Shown in pieces: positions 12,690-21,416 of a stretch of 64,000 nucleotides of DNA (positions within the stretch are counted from its first letter, which is position 1; every line of letters starts with the position of its first letter). The notes beneath the pieces are model-generated. The model searched no databases and was not told the origin of the DNA. It saw nothing but the letters and a program-made list of their open reading frames with translations. The stretch comes from Marasmius tenuissimus (Eukaryota; Basidiomycota; Agaricomycetes; Agaricales; Marasmiaceae), in NCBI GenBank assembly GCA_029532415.1, contig JAQOTA010000027.1, forward strand, positions 248,001 to 312,000, written 5' to 3'. A program made the position numbers and the translations under genes.

Positions 12690-12781
12690 ATCCGCGGAGG
12701 TGACCAGTTAGGTGGGTTTCTCACGTACAAGAAACCCATCCTATTAGGTCACCTCCACTTGTCACAAGTGGTGCCTAAGGT
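12690..12781. repeat. Right terminal inverted repeat of the 3.2 kb element
   Basis: Partner of 9567-9657. It ends with GGTGCCTAAGGT directly before the 10-bp target duplication. Confidence 0.75.
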
Positions 12782-12791
12782 GCGACGCGTC

Positions 12792-14087
12792 CGAGTCGTT
12801 TCGCCTTTCTTGTCTGCTCCCAATGCCACCTTCCCCAGACCGCCTTCGAAGCTCTTTGATATTTAAAAGTAAGGGCTTCAGGCTCAATCAGATCCCAAAT
12901 TATGCTATGAACGTAACGTCGCACTCCCAACGTAGGGTTCCTTCCTGACGGTGATGAAACTTCTCAAACTTACTATGGCCGGTTAGCTTGAAGTTGATGG
13001 TCGACGGGAACGGAATTGCAGTGGGACGCAATTCGTCGTGGAGTCCCTTCAAACTATGGCCGGAAAGGGCTAAATCAAGGCTAGACCAGAATCTCGGAGA
13101 AAGCTTTGTTACCTACGAGGACAATTGAAAGGTCTAAGGGTCTCGGACGATGGTTCAGCAGGGTTTACGAGAAAGTGGTAGACCTATCATCGCTCCAGGG
13201 TGAGCGCTGAGTGTTAACCCTAGTAACTCTCACCAACTCACTCAGTTCCATAAAGAATAGGAAAGACCGCATCAAATCGGGAGAAGAACTCATGTCCTTT
13301 TTAAGAGGCTGGCAAGACAATAGTGTGGCCTCTCGAACCTCAAAGGAGGCATCTCAAGTCGCTTTCGAAAGTTATGACCTCTTTGATTGCACCGCCCCTA
13401 CTTCATGTTTCGTCCAAGTCATCCCACCAGCCACATCCAACTTTAAATGATTCTTTCGAATCCGCCCCAGGCTGCGGTACGGTCGGAGGATTTCTCAGAA
13501 ATTTCCTGAACGGAGCTAAAATTTGATTCTTGGTACGCTACTATACACTACTCTATTGCAAGATTCTATGGCGCCGGAATTGTTTAGCTATGGACGCTTA
13601 GATGCACCAAGTCGTTTATGCAGTGCTCAGGCTCCGATGCTCCCTTCCATGACCTCACCCACCGCTCGTCAAGAATACAGATTTGCCATTCAATATCATC
13701 GCCTGGCGACAGGGAAGCACATTGGAGGATATCCATATGATTGCGAAACAAAAAAACTGTATTTTTACCTGCAGCCTCGTCACGAGTGGCCGACGGCACC
13801 CACGACACGGAAAATTTTGTCAATATCCATTGGCCACTTTCCCAACGACAAAAAGGCTACTACGTGATCTACGTGATCTACGAATAGAGAGAAGTAGGCG
13901 TGGTGCACCATGACACGATGATGCGAGATCGCATCTTGCCTGTCACGCTGGGTGTGTCTTCACTGATGACCTCCGTCCGACTGCTATCGTAGGACTTTCT
14001 CGGTAAGTGGAGCTGGCCATACCTCTTAAATGTTTCTGCCGCTGTCAGCACGTTTCGAAATCTGCGTACCAACCCCCATTTCCAGCC
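12792..14087. other. Intergenic region upstream of the P450
   Basis: Short frames only. A small tandem duplication ctacgtgatctacgtgatctac lies near 13861. A repeated word (ctatggccgg, near 12975 and 13056) is also present. No gene supported. Confidence 0.3.
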
Positions 14088-16767
14088 ATGAGTTCAAATC
14101 TCCGTCTCGTCTGGCAAGCGGTTCTTGCATTCTGCATACCCTATGCTATCTGGGGCTTCTTCAAACGACGAGCGTCTCGACGCGCTTTCGACAAGATTCC
14201 TGGACCTCGTCCCTCATCCTGGCTGAAGGGTGGGTATCCAAATCCCTTTGTCTGCGAAGCAGACTTCTGATAAGTTGCCTAGGAAATTATTTTGATGTCT
14301 TCGGACCCAACGGATGGGATTTCCATAGCATGATGAGAACGAAGTGTACGTCGACCTCGGGTATCCAACCTCAGCTTCTTTATTGACAGCCGGTCAGATG
14401 GACCAACGTCCACGTTCAGTAGCATACTCGGGGTGATCCAAGTTTCTTTGCTTGCCAACTTTCTGAGGCTGACGTTGTCGTAGGAGAAATACCTCTATAC
14501 TTTCGATGCCAAAGCCATGCATTTCATTCTCGTCAAAGTACATCTTTCACTGTCACTACTGTTCCGATTCACTCATCCGTTGTCGTCATAGGATCAATAC
14601 ACTTTTGAAGAGCAGCCCGTATTTATCGAGTCCGTCTCAAATTTTTTGTCTACTATTCCTCTATTCACCAACCTTCTGGACAGGACGAACAAGTTGGTCT
14701 TCGGGAAGGGCCTACTCTCGACGTTAGGAGAGTATCATCGCAAGCAGCGAAAGATGCTTAATCCGGTGTTCTCCATCGCCCATATGAGAAATATGCGTGA
14801 GCTCAATTCTCCCCTTTTCCGAGCTTCCATTTCTCACCATATCATGTGGGCTATTGTGTGCACCCGGAACGAGATTAGTACCGATATTCCACAATATCAC
14901 CAATAAGGTATTGGGACTTCAGTGGCGTCCCGAGGTGATGATCATAGCTGACCCCTTTCCTGGAATCTCACAGTTGACGGACACGATAGCAAAAAAGGTC
15001 TCCTCCCAGGAACAAGAGGTTCGTTGGTCTTCACCGCAAGCATTGTAGCGCTCACATGATCATGTTCTTAGGTCGACATGCTGTCCTGGATGTCTAGGAC
15101 GGCCCTTGAGTTGGTTGGACAAGCCGGACTCGGCTATTCCTTCGATCCCCTCACTGACGAGGAGTGCGCCCATCCTTATTCATCGGCAATGAAGGAGCTG
15201 TTGTGAGTATTCATCACAAGTGTCTGCGAAAGAGTTGCGACTTCCACACCTGGTTTAGGCCCCTCATAGCGCGTACTTTGTGGGCAAGAGTCTATTTCCT
15301 GCTCCCGTTCGTTGGGATATTCTCCCCCCAGCTGCGCCGATTCTTTGCCCTACATCTCCCTATAGGAGTTCTACAGCGCGGTAGAGAACTGTCAGATTAC
15401 ATGTGGAAGGTATCGACAGAGATATATCGCGGCAAGCTTCGTGCCTTGGAAGAAGGAGACGAAGCAGTGCGTGAACAGGTCGGGAAAGGGAAGGATATTA
15501 TCAGTGTTCTGAGCAAGTTTTCCCGCCTCCTTTTCCGCCTGAGTTAGACTAACCCGAATGCTAGTAAACGAGAACATGAAGGCATCTGATGAGGATAAGC
15601 TAGACGAGAACGAGGTGATCGGGCAGGCAAGTTGAATACCTCACACTTACTGCTGCCGCCTTCAAGCTAACCCTCAAGCTTGCGGTCCCGTGAACTAGAT
15701 GTCGTAAGTCAAAATCATTGTCGTCCTTTGCGTCAAGTGCTCACTAAAATCATTAGGACCCTCATTTTCGCCGCGACAGACACCACATCAGTAAGTTCTG
15801 CTCGTTTGCGAGTCTGCTACCTACAATTTACCTCGTATCAAAGAACGCTCTATCGAGGACCCTGCATTTACTATCGCAGAACTTAGACGTCCAAAATAAG
15901 CTCCGTGAGGAGCTCCGAGCGGCTCGTGCAGGCCATGACGGAAAGGACGTCCCTTATGACGAACTGGTTTCCCTTCCTTACCTCGATGCCATCTGCCGGG
16001 AAACTCTTCGTTTGTGAGTTGGCTGCTTCATGAGGCTCTCATTTGGGGGACTGATTCGTTCTACACCGAAGGCACGCGCCTGTTGCGCGAGTCTTGCGCA
16101 TGTAAGTCGCTCTCACTGGAAACGAGTCTTCGTTGCCTTACCTTATACGGATTGCTCAGGTCTACTAAGGACACTGTAGTCCCCCTCAGTACCCCTGTCA
16201 GGTGCACGGACGGATCTATCATCAGTGAAGTCCCAGTCCCTGCGAACACCAATATCTATGTTTCGATTCTAAACTCAAACCGGAACGTCGACCTGTGGGG
16301 CCCTGATGCTTTGGAATGGAAACCCGAGAGATGGCTTTCTCCCCTTCCCCAAGCCGTCTCGGATGCCAAGATTCCAGGTGTTTACTCCCACCTGTAAGTC
16401 TGAAGTTACCCTCTACTGTTCGGTGCGTCGTCGGCTGATCGTTTGGACACAGGATGACGTTCATTGGCGGGGGGCGTTCATGCATGTTCGTGTCTTTCCG
16501 TCTGATTGTGTTCTCTGAATTGACTTACTCCACAGTGGTTTCAAATTCTCCCAGTTGGAGATGAGTACGTCTTGATCGTTTTTCCATCCAAGGCCTGAGC
16601 TCATGCAAAAAAATTCAGAGGTAGTGCTTTTTCATCTCGTAGAGGCGCTCGAATTTTCGCCTTCCGAGAAAGAGATATACTGGGAGAACAATACTATCGC
16701 TAACCCGACGGTGAAGACAGGAGGAAAGAAGTTCCAACTACCCATCAAAGTCAGCCTAGCGAAATGA
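14088..16767 (+). CDS. Cytochrome P450 monooxygenase, 18 exons
   Basis: Exons: 14088-14229, 14283-14345, 14398-14432, 14484-14537, 14592-14796, 14879-14907, 14974-15018, 15072-15202, 15259-15512, 15565-15626, 15699-15703, 15757-15790, 15844-16013, 16072-16101, 16160-16393, 16453-16485, 16536-16564, 16619-16767. They total 1704 nt, 567 residues, with every phase consistent. The N-terminus has a membrane anchor (LVWQAVLAFCIPYAIWGFF), a basic turn and the proline hinge KIPGPRP. The I-helix oxygen-binding motif is AATDTTS, the K-helix ExxR is ETLR, the PERF-like motif is PERW, and the haem-binding loop is FIGGGRSCIGF with the thiolate Cys. It should be a microsomal (ER-bound) class II enzyme. Two introns use GC-AG (15513 and 15627) and exon 11 is only 5 nt. 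Substrate unknown; no cluster partners nearby. Confidence 0.9.
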
Positions 16768-16768
16768 G

Positions 16769-17345
16769 TGCTGGTTAGCTACAGATTGGACCAAAATACG
16801 AACGTTCGCAGACAATCACTTGTAAACAACTCGCAGCGTTGAGTATGTACTATAATCATCATGGGCCGTCGATTTTTATGTGCTGTGGCGTGGGATAGAC
16901 CACAAAAGCGTTCGGAACCACCGACATTGGCGCTCGTTCAGCCACAATCGGACTGAAACGACGCTATATATTTGGGGTCCACTTCTCTGTCTAACGGGCT
17001 CTTGATAGCCCAGCGATATGTAACGTGTGTGAATAGATCGGTATGTAGATAAGAGGGGCTGGAGGCAGCAAGTTCAAGCCGGCCCCCCCTCTTTTGCTTT
17101 TTCGCATAAAAAACACGCCAGTATACGGAAAGTCGCCTGTATTGCCATGTTTCCTGGTATAGTGCGCACACAGAGCTCATATACAGCACAAGGTGAATGG
17201 TTCGTGTTCTATTCTGCCATAGCTCGCTACAATAGGAGGTCGGAGATTCTGGGTTCCTTGAAGGCTTGCGCCCACAAGCGTCCACATGACCACAAGTAGC
17301 AGGGATTTCGAAAACCGCGTTCGGATTTATACAACCTTGCGACCA
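16769..17345. repeat. Dispersed repeat, copy A
   Basis: Aligns with 50457-51000 in the same orientation. Shared blocks include ggctcttgatagcccagcg, agaggggctggaggcagcaa, ccggccccccct, ggggtccac and cgctcgttcagccacaatcg. The repeat begins two bases after the P450 stop codon. It starts with TG, so a solo LTR is possible. It also contains words resembling tRNA A and B boxes (tagcccagcg and agttcaagcc), so a tRNA-derived element is another possibility. Confidence 0.7.
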
Positions 17346-17890
17346 CAATCAATGATATGAAGCACAGCGTAAGATTACCCCAAGCTATTGTAAAGAACAG
17401 CGTGATTATTTAGTAGTAGTAAAGGGTGAGGGGGCCCAGTGACGAGGACCGGTGGGTAGCTTAATAGTACGAAGTCCATGAAAACACCTTGCAGTTGTAC
17501 TTTAGCGAGTCAAGGTCGCCATTACAAGTCACCGCTGTCAATAGAGAATGTTGCCTGTCGATAACAGCGAGTAACAAGAGCTATGGAAGCCAACTCACAT
17601 CGATGTATCTGCCATCGCTATTGGTCTGGAACTGATCATTCCTCCCCATATACATACCTTTTTGCCGCAGTTCGGGTTGCATGTCTACATGGCAGCGAGT
17701 TCTGGCTTGGTCAACGTCTAGTAGACTTCAATTCACTTCCTAACAGGAAGAACCTAACGAGAAGCTCGCCAAGGGTCTGGCCGATTATCGATTACCCTAG
17801 AGCCCATCGGCGTCACGTTTGTAAGGTTCAAGCGAGAGAGACACGTAGCATTTCGGGCGATTCAATGGAGTGTGGTTCGATTCCCCAGGG
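17346..17890. other. Intergenic region, nothing supported
   Basis: No gene or repeat recognised. It is the 3' flank of the F-box gene that ends at 17891. Confidence 0.3.
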
Positions 17891-19696
17891 TTACCTACTG
17901 TTCACAACGTACTCCTTCACCACCTTCCCCAACAATGCCACTTGCTCATCATCCAAATCGCATTCCTTCAGATACGCCAAGTCCAACTGCGAGTCATATT
18001 TCCATCGAGCTTTCAAGCTCTCCACCAACGAATCGAAAATCGGTGCCACCTCGGTGTAGCTGGTAAGCTCAACACTGTCTAGACACAACGTTCGGAGCTT
18101 TGGGAAGGCTATCCCGTTGCGCAAGTCTTCCTCGTATTGCTCGGGCCACAGAGTCGGTATTGGCCGCCACGGTGCACGACCCAATGAGGTGTCATCTCGC
18201 ATGGCTTCGAAGATGACAGGAAGAGGGTGGTCGAAAATTTCGAGGGTATGGACAGAGAGGGAATGGAAACATCGAAGAATGGTCTCCAACGGAGTGCGGA
18301 GAAGGTCTTTGTCAATTCTAAACGAAAGACATTCGAGGGAGGGTATCGCGAGATGGAACGTGTTCGAAACGATGGTGCCCAACACGTTGTCCCACCGTGG
18401 ACGGTGTTCCCGGTGGGTATGGTTGAAACTGAGACAGAGCCGGGGTTGTATGTTCCTTTCTTCGAAGTGGATAGCCCCGGACGGTTTTGCCCAAGCTTGG
18501 ATTTGCATCCATGCCCTGTCATAGCCCTCGACGAGCAAGGATTTCAAGGGGATGGCCCCATTGTGCTGTGCGGAGGCAAATATCCCTGAAATCGATGACA
18601 GGAATAACATAAAGACTTGGTCAGCCTGGAATCGAGACTCGCATCTCACGAAGGTGACCTCAATGTGGATGGTTGTCGAATCGGGGAAGGAGAACTGGTT
18701 CAGGAGGAATGTACAGCTCAGCATGTCCCCGGAAGCATGGAAATGTCGGAGACGAGGAAGATGAAGGACGTTGGTAGGCTCGTCGTCTCTCATTCTGGCG
18801 CCTGGGCAAAGTTCTAAGTGTTCCAAGTGAGGTGCGTTGTTCACGATTTCCTTGTAATTGACCGGCCGATGAGAATTTCGCATGTCTAGATGAAGAAATG
18901 TCAGGTGTCGAAGGAGCCGGGATTTGCTTTCGATACAACAACCTTGCAATGAAAGGTGTGTGAGGTTGGGCGCCTTGCCGCCCCATATCTTGTCGGGAAT
19001 CTTGAAAGAGTGCTGGAATTTCGCGATGTGAATCTCCATGGATTGTAGCAGAGGTGCCGCTGCCTTCGTAGCGTGTTTAGACAGATATTCCTTCGGGTCT
19101 ATCCTTCCACGAACAGACAATTTGAAATGAGAAATCCTCGAGGCGTGCTGGAACGTTTCTTGAAGGGCGAGCATGCCCTCTCTGGTAGTCCAAGGAGATA
19201 TATGAACCTCAACGGTGATAGGCAGCGGCTGCGAACGCTCAATCATGCTACGAGCCAGGTCTGCATGGTGGTAGTCTGGGTATGTCCACAAAGCGGGTGT
19301 ATTGAGTGCTACCGACCGCCAGTACTGACATACAGCAGTGAATCCCATCCATCTCGGTTTCGTGTGCATGTCAAAGGACACCCTCCCTTCCATAACGCAA
19401 CGGCCGAATATCATTGCAAGAATTTCACTGGGAAGACGGTTCGTTGGTTTGAACCCATTAAGAGTCAATTTGAGGGCTTCAAGCCGACTCTGACAGCGGC
19501 GCATCATCTCCTCTAAATCTTTGATCCTTTGTCGCACCGCGCTTTCATTCCCCAGATCAATATCTTCCTCTGCAGTTGGGAATTGAAGGATCAGCGTGTA
19601 AAGATGGACCATAGATCTAAAGCTTCGCACCTTCAACGATCCGTGTATCATTGCTGGCCATCTCTCTCCCTCTTCTTTGTATCCTATTTTAACCAA
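17891..19696 (-). CDS. F-box protein with LRR-like C-terminal region
   Basis: One uninterrupted 601-codon frame. Residues about 45-80 form a short coiled coil (ESAVRQRIKDLEEMMRRCQS). The F-box follows at about 85-140 (NRLPSEILAMIFGRCV ... VCQYWRSVALNTPALW). The rest has degenerate leucine-rich segments (for example LTHLSLQGCCI, LRHLTFLHLDMRNS, LEHLELCPGA). F-box proteins of this type recruit substrates to SCF (Skp1-Cullin-F-box) ubiquitin ligases through Skp1; the target is unknown. Large families of such single-exon genes are usual in Agaricomycetes. Two broken relatives follow at 21.4-26.9 kb. A later Met (for example MIHGSLKV) may be the true start. Confidence 0.85.
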   Translation of the reverse strand: MVKIGYKEEGERWPAMIHGSLKVRSFRSMVHLYTLILQFPTAEEDIDLGNESAVRQRIKDLEEMMRRCQSRLEALKLTLNGFKPTNRLPSEILAMIFGRCVMEGRVSFDMHTKPRWMGFTAVCQYWRSVALNTPALWTYPDYHHADLARSMIERSQPLPITVEVHISPWTTREGMLALQETFQHASRISHFKLSVRGRIDPKEYLSKHATKAAAPLLQSMEIHIAKFQHSFKIPDKIWGGKAPNLTHLSLQGCCIESKSRLLRHLTFLHLDMRNSHRPVNYKEIVNNAPHLEHLELCPGARMRDDEPTNVLHLPRLRHFHASGDMLSCTFLLNQFSFPDSTTIHIEVTFVRCESRFQADQVFMLFLSSISGIFASAQHNGAIPLKSLLVEGYDRAWMQIQAWAKPSGAIHFEERNIQPRLCLSFNHTHREHRPRWDNVLGTIVSNTFHLAIPSLECLSFRIDKDLLRTPLETILRCFHSLSVHTLEIFDHPLPVIFEAMRDDTSLGRAPWRPIPTLWPEQYEEDLRNGIAFPKLRTLCLDSVELTSYTEVAPIFDSLVESLKARWKYDSQLDLAYLKECDLDDEQVALLGKVVKEYVVNSR

Positions 19697-19993
19697 TTCA
19701 ATTGTGATAAGTCCGTTTACTGATAGTGATAGTGATGGTGTTGTGATGTTTTGAATCCTTGTTTGGATAGCTGGTGGGAGCGTAAATGAGTGAAATTTGC
19801 AGCTAAAACGTTGCTATTGAGACCGAGAGGTTAAAAGGCTAAAAACCAGAGCACAGATAAAAAGTCGTGGTCGGGTCGTGGTAGGTCGTGGTAGTTCGTG
19901 TGCAAGGTATGATGGATCATCGATCATGACGGAGTGTTGACATTTTCTGTAAGCGCCTGTAAGCGCCCATTCCTCCCTTACCTTTTGGCCACC

Positions 19994-21310
19994 ATGTCGG
20001 AAGCGCCATCGACGGACTTTGCTCCTACTCACCCGCTTGCTAGAAACCTCTTGGAGAGAGCACTTTTGCAGGGACGAGTAAGAGCCTGTTCGGACTCGGT
20101 CTGCGGTCTTGGGTCTGACGAATTCTCCAGACCGATAAATTCCCGCGTGAGTGCACTGCCACTGGCTCACCCCAAATTCGTAAAATAATTGTCCATCCAT
20201 ACACTGTAGTACCCTCAGTAATGGAGCTCTCACTCTGTTTTATGCTGCTGTAGCTGGTGTTATCAGCTATTTATGCCCTTCTGAACCTGTTTGTGCATCA
20301 TAAGCCTACTAAAAATAGCAATATCAACGGAAACGACCAATAGTTGGCTGAGGGTCCAAGTTTTTGGTGGTCAATACCGCTGGAAAGTGCCATATGTTAT
20401 TCTGAGTGTGCTGAAACTGGTTTCTGTCGCAATCTGTACCCTTATATAGGTCATATATACATTTTAAAGAAGGATACGCAAGAAAAAAAGCAGATTGAAC
20501 GAGGACATGGTGCCAGACGGGGTCGACACTCACAAATTATTTACGAATTTTGGGGGTGAGCCAGTGGCAGTGCACTTGCACGGGAATTTTTTGGTCTGGA
20601 GAATTCGTCAGACCCAAGACCGCAGACTGAGTCTGAACAGGCTCTAAGTAGGTTCCACTTGTACAAAACCGTGACTTTTCACCTGGCAAACCCTTCGTCC
20701 AATAAACCGTACTTCGGAGCAGCCCATAGGTACCAACCTCAGTCTGTGCCAGGGCTGGGCCATAGCCCTCCTTTCCTTTTCCTTCAGATAAGAAGGCTTG
20801 CAAGTCAGGCTTCTCCACTCTGCATAACCGATACACAAAAGGTGGCCTATCCTATCGGCCTCTGGGTCTGTTCTCAAGTCAGTAAGCTTGCAATCGGTAA
20901 GGTCTCGAGCAATGAGAGGCAGCCAACACTAGACACCTGTCTGGATCAATCTCTTCACCTGAACAGACACCACCACCCCAAGTTGAAGGATTGAACGTGG
21001 ACCCCCTAAACCTCAGGTTCCTGGAGTCAATGGTGGAACCTGTTTACTTTGACAAGTATACATACCCGGATGACAAGTGGAGCCTCAGCACAAGACTTGT
21101 TGGCTTCCTGCGTGTGTTTGTGGAGTGGCGAGATTCGCGAGAAAAGGGTTGATGCAAAAGAGGTATGTTTTGCCTACCCAGGTCACCTTGAGGCATCATT
21201 TGTCTGCAGAACAATATCCTCTCGAATTGTTAGATCAATCTCTTGGAACAGAACATGCAATTGCACAATGTGCTCCAACATACCCGAGTCATTTGCTGGT
21301 CCCAGTATAA
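19994..21310 (+). pseudogene. Unidentified gene carrying a MITE, probably broken
   Basis: The first exon 19994-20077 encodes 28 residues (MSEAPSTDFAPTHPLARNLL...), starts in a good context (ccaccATG) and ends at a splice donor (cga|gtaag). A MITE has inserted four bases into that intron. Downstream, a possible exon follows an excellent acceptor at about 20790. The frame 20916-21149 reads as real protein (for example FLESMVEPVYFDKYTYPDDK, LSTRLVGFLRVFVEW). It continues only after a one-base shift near 21140 into EQYPLELLDQSLGTEHAI and TYPSHLLVP, ending at 21310. I do not recognise the family. The linking of these pieces into one gene is inference. Confidence 0.4.
20079..20647. mobile_element. 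563-bp MITE with about 110-bp inverted ends, TAA duplication
   Basis: The element is 20082-20644. The ends GAGCCTGTTCGGACTC and its complement extend into inverted repeats of about 110 bp (20082-20190 and about 20536-20644), over 85% alike, including gaattctccagacc and cactgccactggctcacc. TAA flanks both ends (20079-20081, 20645-20647). A 3-bp TAA/TWA duplication is typical of PIF/Harbinger-type MITEs. No transposase is encoded. Confidence 0.8.
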
Positions 21311-21416
21311 AAAGGGTACTTTTGATTGGGAGTTTACAGCAGGAAACCTGAATCTCTTCCTCGTTCCCACCCATCCCCCTACTGAGAGAACTTCTACCAC
21401 CTGTGATCATTAGAAC

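Larger units (their letters stand above)
9557..12791. mobile_element. 3.2 kb non-autonomous DNA transposon, MULE-like
   Basis: The element spans 9567-12781. Its ends are ACCTTAGGCACC and GGTGCCTAAGGT, parts of inverted terminal repeats of about 90 bp (9567-9657 and about 12690-12781) with a strongly matching core around gggtttcttgtacgtgagaaac and ggtcacctccgcgga. It is flanked by a perfect 10-bp direct repeat GCGACGCGTC (9557-9566 and 12782-12791). Long inverted ends with a 9-11 bp target duplication are the hallmark of Mutator-like elements. No transposase frame of useful length is found inside; all frames are under 100 codons. The duplicated target is nearly palindromic, so part of it could instead belong to the terminal repeat. 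Confidence 0.75.

Noticed and set aside
14088..16767. Biosynthetic gene cluster around the P450
   Set aside because: No synthase, transporter or regulator lies next to it; neighbours are repeats and F-box genes.
17870..17890. Perfect B-box-like word ggttcgattcc, possible tRNA gene
   Set aside because: The flanking bases do not pair as a T stem, and no A box or acceptor stem lies at the right distance on either strand.
19814..20233. 139-codon minus-strand frame
   Set aside because: It crosses the end of the MITE and opposes the better-supported exon at 19994; composition looks like a shadow frame.
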